Below, piece after piece: positions 43,963-54,731 of a DNA stretch of 64,000 bases. How positions within the stretch are numbered: position 1 is the first letter of the stretch; the number at the start of each line of letters is the position of its first letter. Source of the stretch: G963704535 sp963704535 (GTDB lineage Bacteria > Chloroflexota > Chloroflexia > Chloroflexales > Roseiflexaceae); contig OY969916.1 of NCBI GenBank assembly GCA_963704535.1, positions 5,084,001-5,148,000 on the forward strand. Direction: 5' to 3'. The notes under the pieces are model-generated. The model did not search any database and had not been told where the DNA came from. It was given only the letters and a program-made list of their open reading frames with translations. Position numbers and translations under genes: made by a program.

Positions 43963-46540
43963 TCACTCTGTCACTACGAACGCGATTTCCTCGCTCCGCC
44001 GCACCCGGCCCTGCGCGTCGCGCGTCTCGACCAGCGCCCGGTGGCGCCCAGGCGTAAGCTGCCAGAAGACGCGGTAGGGCGGCCCGGCGAACGTCGCCAA
44101 CGGCAGGCCGTCGACGACGATCGTCAGCTCGGCCACGTCGGCGCCGGCGCGGGCCTTCAGCTCGATCTGCTGCCGGTCGCGCGGGATGCCGGGGCTGATC
44201 GTGAACGCCGCGCCGGACGCGGGCGTGAGCAGCGCCGGCCCACCTCCCCCCAACAGCGGAACGTCGATCACCGCAGAATCATCGTCACCGTTCGGTAGTC
44301 GGTCGTCGGCGGTCGGCGGTCCGTGGTCGGCGGTCGGTGGGCACACCACGCGCGGCGCCTGCGGCAGCGCGGCCGAAACCGCCCACGACTCGGCCTCCGG
44401 CGGCACAATGCGGAAGATGCGCCGGACCGCCCGGTCGGTCGGGTAGCCGGCCGGCGCGCGGCAGCCCAGCGCCGGGTCCACCGCAACGACCATATGCGTG
44501 TCGTCCGGGCGGGTCGGTTCGGTGCCGGCGACGAAGCGCTCGTTCCGCGCGGTCGGGCAGGCCGGCGAGGGCAGCAGCCCGCCCTCGGCGCAGACCGGCA
44601 GCTCGACAATGCCCGCTGGGCGGCTGAACGGGCGCGGCGGCAGGCCGCGGTGCGCCGCCAGCATCACCGAGTGCCACACCGGCCCAGCGCCGGTGATCCC
44701 GCTGATCGCCTCCATCGGCTGCCCGTCGGCGTTGCCGACCCACACGCCCACCACCCGGTCCGGCGTGTAGCCGACGGTCCAATTGTCGCGCCAGTCGCTG
44801 GTCGTCCCGGTCTTGGCCGCCGCCGGTCGATCGAGGTCCAGCGCGCTCTGGGCGCCGAAGGCCCGCATGCGGGCGTAGCGGTCGGAGAGAATATCGTTGA
44901 TTAAATAAGCCACCTGCGGTGAGAGAGCGGGAGAACTGGAGATTGGAGATTGGAGATAGGGCGCGTCTACAATCTCCAATCTCCAATCTCTAATCTCAAC
45001 AATTGCGTAAGGCGTCACCCGATAGCCGCCATTGGCGAAGGCCGCGAACGCCGCGCTCAGCTCCAGCGGCGTGACCTCGCCGCCGCCCAGCGTCAGCGAA
45101 AGGCCGTAGCGCCCGGCGCCGGCCTCGCCCAGCGAGCTGACGCCCAGCCGACCGGCCATCTCCAGCAGCGCCGGCAGGCCGATCTCGTTGAGCACGCGCA
45201 CCGCCGCGATATTCGAGGAGGTCGCCAGGGCCTCGCGCAGCGAAAGCGGCCCGTGGTAGGCACGGTCGTAGTTCTGCGGCTTGTAGGGATGCCCCTCGCG
45301 CGTCGGGAACGAAGACGGCACATCCAGAATCGTCGTCGCCGGGGTCCAGCCGCGCTCCAGCGCCGCCGCATAGGTCAGCGGCTTGATCGCCGAGCCGGGC
45401 TGGCGCCGCGCCAGCGCCCCATTGACCTGGCCCTGGCTCCTGGCGTCGGCGAAGTCGGGGCTGCCGACCATCGTCAGGATCGCGCCGCTGGCCGGGTCGA
45501 GCACGACGACGGCACCATTGCGTACCCGGTGGTCGGGGCCGCCCGAGCGCGGCGTCGAAAGCTGGACGATCTGCCGCCGCAGGATCTCCTGGGCCGCGTC
45601 CTGGAGGTCGGCGTCCAGCGTGGTCGTGATCGTCAGGCCGCCGCGCGCCACGGTGTCGGGGCCGAGCTGCGCGTCGAGCAGGCCCAGGACATACTGGACG
45701 AAATGTGGTGCCCGCATCCTCCGGCCCTCGCCGGCAAAATAGAGCTGCTCATCCTTCGCGGCGGCGGCCTGCTCGGGCGTGAGCTGGCCGGCGCGCACCA
45801 TCGCGTCCAGCACCAGCGCCTGGCGCGCCAGCGCGGCCTGGGGATCTTCCAGCGGGTTGTAGCGCGAGGGCGCCTGCGGCAGGCCCGCCAGCAGGGCACA
45901 CTCGGCCAGGTCCAAGTCGCGCGCGGGCTTGTTGAAATAATGTTGCGCCGCCGCCTCGACGCCGTACGACCATGCCCCCGTAGTACGTCTGGTTCAGGTA
46001 CAGGGCCAGGATCTCGTCTTTCGAGTAGTTGGCGGTCAGCTTCAGCGCCAGCACGGCCTCGCGCAGCTTACGCTCCAGGCTGCGCTGCTGGGCCAGTTGC
46101 GGGTCGAGCAGGAAGCCGCGGGCGAGCTGCTGGGTGATCGTCGAGCCGCCGGCGACCAGGCTGCCGCTGCGGAGATCGAGCCACAGCGCCCGCGCGATCC
46201 CGCGCAGGTCGACGCCGGGGTTGCCGTAGAAGCTGGCATCCTCGATCGCGATCGTCGCCTGGCGCAGCGCGGGCGGGATCTCGCTCAGGGGTATGGGCCG
46301 CTGCCGGCCACTGAAGGGGTCGGGCAGCTCGTAGAGCAACTGGCCGCGCCGGTCGAGGATGCGGGTGCTACCCAGCGCCGCGCGGGCGCGCAGGTGCTCC
46401 GGCGCCGGCAGCTCGGTCGAGAGCCAGAAGTAGCCGACGACCAGGCCCAGCGCCAGCAGGCTCACGCCGATGCCCCGCGCGCCCCACCGCATGGTGCGGC
46501 GGAGCAGTGCGGCGCGACCTGTTCGAGCGCGGAGCGACAT
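43963..46540 (-). CDS. pbpC: Penicillin-binding protein 1C (one frame break)
   Basis: The full protein is about 858 residues. It has a membrane anchor at about 24-42. The glycosyltransferase 51 domain has catalytic Glu100 in IAIEDASFYGNPG and GGSTITQQ at 131-138. A one-base break at about 45970 sits in NQTYYGGM, after which SYGVEAAAQHYFNKPARDLDLAECALLAGLPQ continues. The transpeptidase has GSAIKPLTY (Ser at about 45392), SSN and KTGT. A C-terminal PBP1C domain (GCRAPAGYP...ELTIVVDGLP) follows. It polymerises and crosslinks peptidoglycan outside the membrane. Two heptamer arrays are translated in frame (44284-44342 and 44938-45000). The A2M gene lies downstream on the same strand. Confidence 0.93.
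44284..44342. repeat. In-frame GGTCGGC/GGTCGTC heptamer array in pbpC
   Basis: Heptamers such as GGTCGGC and CGGTGGT are read as PPTADHGPPTADD in the linker before the PBP1C C-terminal domain. Confidence 0.7.
44938..45000. repeat. In-frame AGATTGG heptamer hairpin in pbpC
   Basis: Three AGATTGG-type copies face three inverted copies around GGGCGCGTCTAC. They are translated as EIRDWRLEIVDAPYLQSPIS in the transpeptidase domain between PYAIV and the SPQVAYLINDIL helix. Confidence 0.8.
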
Positions 46541-46717
46541 ACGATCCTCCAGCGGCCACCGGCGCGGCAGCCCCCTTATAGTAGAACGTTCGGATAGGCA
46601 TATGCTAGCACGGCCAGTAAGCGGTATCTATACGCCGATCTTAGCATGCTGCCTCACGGCTTGAATGAAACCAAGCTGAAAGAGCGCTGAAGCTCCGGCG
46701 ACAAGCTCACAGATGGA

Positions 46718-47113
46718 TTATACGTCGAGCGGCGCCACACGCTCGGCCAGGCGCTTGGGGGCAACCAGCCGGTACGCGACCACGACCCGCTCGGCGACCT
46801 GCTCCCAGTCGACGGCAGCTAGATCCAGGCGCAGAGCCACCCAGCCTTTGGGACCCAAATAGGAGGGTACATAGAAGCGGGCCGGGTCCAACGCAACGAG
46901 CATTTCCTGATCACCGGGGTAAGCTTTACAACACAGCGCGATCCGCCCGTCTCCGTGGTGATCGTTCAGGTAGTAGGCAAAGGTCTTCTTGCGAACGCGA
47001 AAGGCGAGGTGCTGATCGCCGGAAATGTCCACTTCGGGCAATGCGGCGCAGATCTGAATTAACTGCTCGCGGCGCTGCTCGGCTGTGGTTGTGTCGGTCA
47101 TATCCGGTTCCAT
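46718..47113 (-). CDS. MmcQ/YjbR-family protein
   Basis: The 131-residue protein (or 127 from the ATG at 47101) contains the family blocks ICAALPEVDISGDQHLAFRVRKKTFAYYLN, IALCCKAYPGDQEMLVALDPARFYVPSYLGPKGWVALRLD and a closing helix VAERVVVAYRLVAPKRLAERV. The YjbR fold is called DNA-binding-like; its real function is unclear. It stands alone, with a MITE directly upstream of its start. Confidence 0.85.
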   Translation of the reverse strand: MEPDMTDTTTAEQRREQLIQICAALPEVDISGDQHLAFRVRKKTFAYYLNDHHGDGRIALCCKAYPGDQEMLVALDPARFYVPSYLGPKGWVALRLDLAAVDWEQVAERVVVAYRLVAPKRLAERVAPLDV

Positions 47114-47119
47114 TTCTCG

Positions 47120-47225
47120 TTAGAAACTTTTTGAAAAGGGTATTATCCCGCCGACGATCCATGGTGGAAAAGGGATTCTTGAGGGGCGGCCCCCTCAAAC
47201 TCCCCCTTTTTCAAACACTCTGTTA
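47120..47225. mobile_element. MITE, IS5/IS1031-like, copy upstream of the YjbR gene
   Basis: The element is 47123-47222 (100 bp), with TTA duplications at 47120-47122 and 47223-47225. Ends are GAAACTTTTTGAAAAGGG and CCCTTTTTCAAACACTCTG, with an internal GGGGCGGCCCC hairpin. Confidence 0.8.
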
Positions 47226-47321
47226 CACGCGGCGATGATATATCGGAGGAACGCGCGCCGTGATCGCCCGGCCGATGCGGAAACGGAAGTGGGAGGGGCA
47301 TATGCCGATCGCCTGGCTATC

Positions 47322-47534
47322 CTACGGCTTCCCCGTGGTCGGGCTGAGTTGATCGAGTAATTGCTGGGTCGCGGTCGCGATCTCGGCAACCGCCCGATCA
47401 AAGGCGGCCTGGTTGGTACGCGAGGGTGCGCGGTAGCCGCTGACCTTCCGCACAAATTGCAGGGCTGCCGCCTGGATCTCGGCTTCGGTCGGCAGCTCGG
47501 TTGGGTGGCGAAGTTGTTTAATGCTACGGCACAT
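47322..47534 (-). CDS. DUF2277 protein
   Basis: The 70-residue protein matches DUF2277 along its whole length: MCRSIKQLRHP at the start, EIQAAALQFVRKVSGYRAPSRTNQAAFDRAV in the middle and IATATQQLLDQL at the end. The family is small, helical and widespread in Actinobacteria and Chloroflexota, with unknown function. The start overlaps the 3' end of the HIT gene by 11 bp, so the two are coupled. AAGGAGGAA lies before the ATG. Confidence 0.88.
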   Translation of the reverse strand: MCRSIKQLRHPTELPTEAEIQAAALQFVRKVSGYRAPSRTNQAAFDRAVAEIATATQQLLDQLSPTTGKP

Positions 47535-48007
47535 TGGGTTCCTCCTTAAGATGGTGCTTTGCGAGCAGTACCCGCAGCTCTGACGCGATCCGATTCATTT
47601 CATGTTCCGGCACACGATCCTGCTCCGGCACGCCGAGATAGCCAAAGATCAGCGGCCCACGCCGATCCGCCGGCTGATCGGCCATACGCGGCACGATGTG
47701 AACGTGGACATGCGGATGCTCAACGGCTTCGGCGAACTGGATGACATAGGTTTTAGCGCAGTGGACCGCTTCCGTAAGCGCTTGCGAGGTCGCGGTGATC
47801 AAGAGGCCCAGTTCGACGGATTCCGCTCGCGACAGGTCGGCAACTACCTCGATATGCCGGCGCGCCACCAGCACAATCCAGCCGGGAAGTGCGGTGTTGT
47901 AGGAGTGTACAACATCCCAATACTGCGTGCGGTAGATGTTATCCCAGAGCGGGCGGAGGTCGAGTATCGCGCTGGGCCAGGAGCAGGCAGGTCATACAGG
48001 AACTCAT
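47524..48007 (-). CDS. HIT-family hydrolase (one frame break)
   Basis: The ATG at 48007 follows GAGGAAAAGG. The first part MSSCMTCLLLAQRDT joins, after a one-base break at about 47963, to DLRPLWDNIYRTQYWDVVHSYNTALPGWIVLVARRHIEVVADLS. The HIT motif is VEHPHVHVHIVPRM near the end, with three His residues. The full length is about 160 residues. HIT proteins hydrolyse or transfer nucleotides from dinucleoside polyphosphates or AMP-conjugates. The N-terminal CMTC pair may bind zinc. It is coupled to DUF2277. Confidence 0.82.
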
Positions 48008-48421
48008 GTTGGTTACCTTTTCCTCATAATGCGGTGTGCCGATGTTCTAGGGGTACTTTCCCGCCCCAATTGTACCTCACCTGTGCCCCCAATTTTGCCA
48101 AAACTTTACAAATATCTTATCTTCTTTTTAAGAATTTATGCTAGATTGCATGCTACCGCTCACAATGTATCCCTAGACGACCACCGATCTAATACGCCAG
48201 GTCCCGTCCTGACCTGATCGGGTTCGGAGCCGCTACCACGACCGTTTCATTCGGCCGATCGCTCGGCATATGCCGATGCTCGCCGGGCAGATAGCGCTCG
48301 ACCCACCCGTTGCAGGGAGAATCTGGGTATCGAATGTGGCCCTTGTCGCCCACGCTTGCGCCCACCACGAGTGGGACGTGGTACGCAGCAAACGGCGACG
48401 CTCAGCGCAGAAAGGAGGTCC
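48008..48421. other. Divergent intergenic region, AT-rich then a long GC-rich leader
   Basis: No protein gene is seen. The part 48085-48150 is strongly AT-rich and probably holds promoters for both the HIT gene and the transporter. The remaining about 270 bp before the leader peptide contain a CGGCATATGCCG palindrome (about 48262-48273) and other short inverted pairs. The stretch may fold in RNA, but I recognise no riboswitch class. Confidence 0.4.
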
Positions 48422-48475
48422 ATGGTCGCCGCGCCTGCTGCCCCCACCGTTTCGCTGGCTCAGAGCAAAGAATGA
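48422..48475 (+). CDS. Candidate 17-residue leader peptide
   Basis: MVAAPAAPTVSLAQSKE is preceded by AAAGGAGGTCC, one of the strongest ribosome sites in the window, and ends ATGA where an ATG at 48472 overlaps its TGA. It therefore could feed ribosomes into the transporter frame. Without expression data it remains a prediction. Confidence 0.45.
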   Translation: MVAAPAAPTVSLAQSKE

Positions 48476-48486
48476 AAGGATCGACC

Positions 48487-49911
48487 ATGGCTGGTGCATC
48501 TTCGACGGTACGTGCCGTCCCAACCGCGCCTGAGCAGGGTATTAAGCGCATCATCTTCTCGTCGGCTGCCGGGACTATGATTGAGTGGTATGACTTCTAC
48601 ATCTTCGGTAGCCTGGCCAGCACGATCGCGAGCAAGTTTTACCAGACCGGCACGCCGCTGGGCGATATTATTGCCTGGCTGGCGGCCTTCGCGGTCGGCT
48701 TCTTGGTCCGGCCCTTCGGCGCGATCATCTTCGGGCGTATGGGCGACTTGATCGGCCGCAAGTATACATTCCTCGTCACTATGACGCTGATGGGCATCTG
48801 TACCTTTGCGGTCGGCCTGCTGCCGACGGCGGCAACAATCGGCGCCGCCGCCGGGATCATTCTGATCCTGCTGCGCATCCTTCAGGGCCTGGCGCTGGGC
48901 GGCGAGTACGGCGGCGCGGCGACCTATATCGCCGAGCACGCGCCCCACCATCGGCGCGGCTTCTACACCAGTTGGATCCAGATCACCGCCACGCTCGGCT
49001 TATTCCTGTCGCTCGGCGTGATCCTGGGCACACGCTTGCTGATCGGCGAGGAAGCGTTCAAGGACTGGGGCTGGCGTCTCCCGTTCCTGATCTCGATCTT
49101 CCTGATCGCGATCTCGCTGTACATCCGCATCTCGCTGCGCGAGTCGCCGATGTTCGCGAAGCTCAAAGCGAGTGGCGGCGTGTCCAAGAACCCGCTCACC
49201 GAGAGCTTCGGCAACCCCTACAATCTGCGCTTCGTGCTGCTGGCGCTCTTCGGCGCGACGATGGGCCAGGGCGTGGTCTGGTATACCGGCCAGTTCTATG
49301 CGCTTTACTACCTCCAGAACATTTTCAAAGTGTCGCTGGTCCACTCGAATCTGATCGTCGGCGGGGCCATCCTGGTGGCGACGCCGCTGTTTATCTTCTT
49401 CGGCTGGCTCTCGGACCGCATCGGCCGCAAGTGGATCATGCTGACCGGCATGCTGTTGGGGGTGCTGACGTACTACCCGATCTATACGACCATGGGCAAC
49501 TTCGCCCCCTTTATCGGCAACCCGGCCGACCAAGTCGCTAACCCGGGCTACAGCCCGTTCATGCTGTCTGTGCTAGTCTTCATCCAGGTCGTGTATGTCA
49601 CGATGGTCTATGGCCCGATCGCGGCTTTTCTGGTCGAGCTGTTCCCGACCCGCATCCGCTACACCTCGATGTCGCTGCCCTACCATATCGGCAACGGCGT
49701 GTTCGGCGGATTGGTGCCGATTATCGGCCTGAGCCTGATCCAGGCCACCGGCAACTCCTATGCCGGCCTGTGGTATCCAATGGCGGTCGCGGCTATCTGC
49801 TTCGTCGTCGGAGCGCTCTTCCTCAAGGAGACCAAAGACAACGACATCACGGTTGAGAACGCTGCACAGGCAGCACCGCAGCCGGCGCTGGCGAAAGGGT
49901 CGCGTACGTGA
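48487..49911 (+). CDS. MHS-family (ProP/ShiA-like) MFS symporter
   Basis: The product has 474 residues from the ATG at 48487 (GAAAGGA upstream). The ATG at 48472, coupled to the leader peptide, would add five residues. There are twelve membrane helices. Metabolite:H+ symporter marks are SSAAGTMIEWYDFYIFGSLA, GFLVRPFGAIIFGRMGDLIGRKYTFLVTM, LRILQGLALGGEYGGAATYIAEHAP, RRGFYTSWIQ and FGWLSDRIGRKW. Such carriers take up proline/betaine, citrate, shikimate or similar acids with protons; the substrate is not decidable here. It is followed by a strong terminator at 49990. Confidence 0.9.
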   Translation: MAGASSTVRAVPTAPEQGIKRIIFSSAAGTMIEWYDFYIFGSLASTIASKFYQTGTPLGDIIAWLAAFAVGFLVRPFGAIIFGRMGDLIGRKYTFLVTMTLMGICTFAVGLLPTAATIGAAAGIILILLRILQGLALGGEYGGAATYIAEHAPHHRRGFYTSWIQITATLGLFLSLGVILGTRLLIGEEAFKDWGWRLPFLISIFLIAISLYIRISLRESPMFAKLKASGGVSKNPLTESFGNPYNLRFVLLALFGATMGQGVVWYTGQFYALYYLQNIFKVSLVHSNLIVGGAILVATPLFIFFGWLSDRIGRKWIMLTGMLLGVLTYYPIYTTMGNFAPFIGNPADQVANPGYSPFMLSVLVFIQVVYVTMVYGPIAAFLVELFPTRIRYTSMSLPYHIGNGVFGGLVPIIGLSLIQATGNSYAGLWYPMAVAAICFVVGALFLKETKDNDITVENAAQAAPQPALAKGSRT

Positions 49912-49917
49912 CACTAT

Positions 49918-49975
49918 TCTGTGTTGCGTGTTGCGTGTTGCGTATCAGTGCGCACGCAACACGTAACACGGACAA
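49918..49975. repeat. 7-bp tandem repeat hairpin (CGCAACA type), third copy
   Basis: Three TGTTGCG copies face ACGCAAC and CGTAACA around an ATCAGTGCGC loop, directly after the transporter stop. Confidence 0.75.
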
Positions 49976-49989
49976 AAGCTGTACGAGTT

Positions 49990-50033
49990 CGATAAGCAAA
50001 ACTCCGCACCTCAGTGCGGAGTTTTGCTTATCG
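49990..50033. terminator. Bidirectional terminator between convergent genes
   Basis: A perfect 20-bp stem (49990-50009 with 50014-50033) has a CTCA loop. The base-paired AAGCAAAACT/AGTTTTGCTT gives a T-rich 3' side on either strand. It lies between the transporter (+, ends 49911) and the histidine kinase (-, ends 50064). Confidence 0.85.
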
Positions 50034-52140
50034 ATCGGGTATCGGCAGCTACCCCATCCCGCCTCACAGCACCTGCGCGATCTTCGCCCTCACCGCCGGC
50101 CGCAGCACCACGCTGAAGCGGCTGCCGCGCCCCAGCGTGCTCTCCGCCGACACGCTGCCGCCCATCGCCGTGACCAGCTCGCGCACCAGCGCCAGCCCCA
50201 GCCCGGCGCCGCCGGTCTCGCGGGCCCGCGAGCTGTCGCTGCGGTAGAAGCGCTCGAAGATCAGCGCCAGCTCCTCGGCCGGGATGCCCACCCCGGTGTC
50301 GGCGACTGCCAGCGTCACGCCGTCGTCGCCGGCGGCCCCCTCGAAGGCCACGATCCCGCCGGGCGGCGTGTGGCGCAGCGCATTCTGGATCAGGTTCAGC
50401 AGTACTTGCTCAAGACGCACCCGGTCGGCGCTCACCGGCGGCAGCTCGTCGGGCAGCGCCGCCACCAGCTCGACCTGGCGCTCACGCCGGGCCAGCGGCG
50501 CCAGCGTATCCACCAGCCGGCGGATCAGCGCCGCCGCGTCGACCAACTCGACCGTCAGGGGCAGTTGCCGCGCCTCGGCCCGCGCCAGCGTGAACAGATC
50601 GTCGATCAGGGCGGTCAGGCGGCGCATCTCACCCTGGATCACCGACATATCGTGCGCGGGAAGCTGCTCGCCGTGCTCCTGCTCCAGCGCCTCCAGGTAA
50701 CCGCGCAGCGTCGCCAGGGGCGTGCGCAGCTCGTGGGAGACATCGGCGACCAGCCGGCGGTTGGCGCGCAGCAGCGCCTCGGTCCTGGCCACCTCGGCGG
50801 CCAGGGCGCGCTCACGCTCCTCCAGCCGGCCAGCCATGACGTTGAAGTCGCCACTGAGCCGACCGATCTCGTCCGGCGAGTCGATCTCCACCCGGCGGGT
50901 CAGGTTGCCGGCCGCCAGGTCGCCGGTCGCCAGCGCCAGGCCCTCAAGCCGCCGCGTCAGGCGCCGCGCCAGCAGGTAGCCCACTCCGAACGCCAGCAGC
51001 AGGATGATGACAACCACGATCAAGGAGATCAGCAGAGTCATTGTGGTGGCCACCAGGACGGTGCTCATAACCCGCGTGATCGCCGCCGCCCACTGAAACC
51101 GGCCGTCATTCATATTCTCGACGATCAGCGTGGCCAGCAGCGTGCCGCGCTCATCGAGGATCGCGCAGGCGGCGCTGTCGGCGAGCGGGCCGTCGGATGG
51201 GCGCCCATTGGCGCAGCCGCCGCCGCGCACCTGGGCCAGCAGCAGCGCCAGGTCGGCGGCATCGTCGGCGGGCAGGGCGCTACCCGGCGCGGGCGCATCA
51301 GCACCGGCGCTGCCTAGCACCACGCCGTCGGGCCGCAGCACCAGCATACGACGCACCCCGCCAAACGTCGGGATTGTCCCATCGGTTTCGGCGCGCGCCC
51401 CCGCAGCCGGCTCAAAGTCTTCCGCGCCCGGCCCCGCCGGCACGGGCAGCCGGGTATGGCCGGCCATCAGCCCCTGCAGCACCGGCGTCAGTTGCCCAGG
51501 CGAAACATCGCTCCGCAGCAGCGGGCCGAGCGCCTCGGCCGCCAGCCGCGCCAAATCGGCCGACCGCGTCTGCACCGGCGTGGTGAAGAGGCTGCTGATG
51601 CCGATAAAAACACCCAGCGCGACCGGGATCAGCAGCGTCGTCAGAATACCCACCAGCAGGTAGGAGAAGGTCAGATGCCAGCGCAGGCGCGCGCGGCCGG
51701 CCGCCCATAGCGCCAGCAGCATGCGTGTGGGGATGAACAGACCACAGACCATCACCAGCAGATTCGGCAGGTACTCGGCCAGCGACATATGCAGATTCTC
51801 GGTGCGGATACCAAAGACCTGTCCCGAATGGGGCATGAACCGCATCACATTCCAACCGATCACCCCTTCGAGTGTCGCATAGAGCAGCACCCAGGCTAGC
51901 ACCCGCCCGCCGCGCCGGAGCAGCCCGCCTTTGCCCGGCTCCAGCCGCCACGCCGCGATCGCGTAGAAGCTCATCAAGGGTAAGCTGACCAGCTCGACCA
52001 AGGGCGACCCGACGAGCCACGCCAGCGGGTAGGCCACCAGGGCGCACGCCTGGCCGACGACGAACATCTCGACCTGCGCGCGCCAGAACCCGACGCGGGC
52101 GATCGGCAGCCGCGGCCGCAGCGACGAGAGAATCGCACGG

Positions 52141-52824
<684 letters not shown>

Positions 52825-52852
52825 CAAGCCTCTCCATCCAGCAAATTGGGAA

Positions 52853-52990
52853 AAAGGGGTTTGAGGAGGCAGCCCCCTCAGTCTCCCCCACCCACATTGT
52901 AAAGTCGAACGGCGCCTTCCGAAGCCTTGTCCTGGGAAAAAAGGGGTTTGAGGGGCAGCCCCCTCAGTCTCCTCCACCCAACCAGGATGA
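52853..52990. repeat. Two copies of an AAAAAGGGGTTTGAGG hairpin repeat
   Basis: Copies begin at about 52851 and 52936, each with GGGGTTTGAGG, GCAGCCCCCTCAGTCTCC and CCACCCA. A third relative lies at about 54279-54325. They share the hairpin logic of the MITEs but have different ends. Confidence 0.65.
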
Positions 52991-53070
52991 GAAGTGTAGC
53001 GCCGAAGTATCACGCCCGTTCGACAAAATTGTCACAAATGTGTTAAGAGGTCGTCAGTAGACTGACCACC

Positions 53071-54250
53071 TTATTGCGAGAACCCCGGCACCTGGAGTAC
53101 CGCCGCCATGAGCAGCAGAAAATCATAGGTCCCGTGGACGATCGCGCTAGTGCTGGTATTGGTGCGCTTACGAATAAAGCCCAGCGTCATGCCCAACGAT
53201 AAAGACGATCAGCAGCGCGTCCCAATTGTACTGGAAAGCGTGCAGGCTGGTGAAGAACAGGTTCGACAGCAAGATGCCCAGCCGCGGCTGCAACACGCCC
53301 CGAACAGCCAGCTCCTCGCCCAGCCCGGCCGTGACGCCGATTATCACCGCGCCGAGCGGGCTCAACGCGAAGCCGAGCAGCTCACCAAACGCCTCGTTGT
53401 CGGTCTTGGACCAGCCCAGCGTCGTCCAGAGCCAGTCGATCCCTGTGCCGATCACCTGGACTGCGCCGACCAGCACGATCGCCAGGCCCAGCGCCGCCAG
53501 CACCTGCCGCGCCGTCGGCCGGACCAGCCCGACCCGCTCCAGCGCCCCCGCCAGGCTGCGACGCACCCCATAGCCGACCGCGATGATCGCGCCGGGGACC
53601 AGCCAGATCAGCGGGTAGAGTGTGTCGAGCAGCAGGCCGGTATCGCCGCGCCCGCCGGTCAGGTCGAGGCCGGTCTCGTCGGCTTGCCTGATCAGGTCGA
53701 GCAGCGGCGGCGACGCCAGCACAATCAGCGGCACAAAGCTGATCAGCGTCAGCGACATGGCCATCACCAACGCGACCATATGGACGAACGAGTTGGGGTC
53801 GAGCGGAATCACGCGGCTGAAATCACGCCGCACGGCCGGCAGGAAGCCCAGCGCGCCGATCACCAGCGCCAGGCCCAGGCCAGCGACCAGCCCCAGCAGC
53901 CTGACCTGGCCACCGGGGACGAGTTGTGGCAGCGCGTCCGGCCCCGCGCCATTGCTCGCGACCAGCGCCACCGCACCCAGGCTGAACGCGACCAGCGCGG
54001 CCGACCCGACCAGGAGCACCAGCCAGCCTAGCGCCCCAACCCTGGCCCACACGCGGTCGACGCCGAGATACGCCAGCAGCGCCAGCAGCATAAAGGGCAG
54101 CGTTTGGAGGCCGGCAAGCATAATCTGCCAGACTTCGCCACCGATCGCGAAGCCGGCGCCGTACAAGATCAGCAGCACCCCGAAGGCGATCGCCAGATGC
54201 CGCCCCCGCACACGCGGCCCAGCCTCGGAAGTATACGTCGATGAGGTCAC
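53071..54250 (-). CDS. CPBP-family intramembrane protease (one frame break near the end)
   Basis: The product has about 393 residues. There are eight or more membrane helices. The CPBP (Rce1-like) motifs are EELAVRG in GVTAGLGEELAVRGVLQPRLG and the His in FTSLHAFQYN. The third motif appears only after a one-base break at about 53190: GMTLGFIRKRTNTSTSAIVHGTYDFLLLMAAVLQVPGFSQ, ending at 53071. Family members cleave prenylated proteins or protect against bacteriocins; the role here is unknown. The gene stands alone. Confidence 0.85.
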
Positions 54251-54731
54251 ACAGGTTCTCCTTTATTTAGACCGAGAAAAAAGGGGGCTTGAGGGGGCAG
54301 CCCCCTCAGTCTCCCCCACTCACATAAATCCGTTCATCATCAGCTAAATCCGTTGAAGTCTCGTTGTGAAGTGGTAGATGTTCCCCTGTGGCGACGGACA
54401 GCATATTCGATGCCGCCGAGCGAGACTCCATCTTACTACGAATCCTTTGAACGCGGAGTGGCGGAACGGCGGAAGGAGTGGAAGAACCGAGGATAGAGGA
54501 TCGAGGATAGAGGATCGAGGATGGAGCCAGGGCACGTAAGGGCGTATTGCATACGCCCCCACCAAACCACGAAGAACCGAGCACCTGTAGGGCGGCCCCT
54601 TCGTGGGCGCCCCCGCCACAGAACCGACCACCGACCACGCATCACGCAACACCATGAGCGGATAGGAAACGGATATTCACGCAACACGTTTCACGCATCA
54701 CGTATCACGCATCTTGCGGTACAATAGCCGC
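54251..54731. repeat. Repeat-rich intergenic region
   Basis: No gene is seen. It holds a GGGGGCTTGAGGGGGCAGCC hairpin (54283-54320), GAGGATA/GAGGATC heptamers (54490-54530), TGTAGGGCGGCCCCTTCGTG (about 54588-54607), a GGGCGTATTGCATACGCCC hairpin (about 54540-54558), and CACGCAT/CACGCAA heptamers (about 54635-54715). TACAAT at 54719-54724 may be a -10 element for the next gene. Confidence 0.6.

Noticed and set aside
48150..48420. Known riboswitch
   Set aside because: Some inverted pairs are present, but no conserved core of a class I know could be recognised.
48310..48471. N-terminal extension of the MHS transporter
   Set aside because: The extension is not like any carrier N terminus, and good ribosome sites lie at the leader peptide and before 48487.
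52825..53013. N-terminal extension of the response regulator
   Set aside because: The extra 63 residues are translated repeat DNA; the normal receiver start is at 52824.
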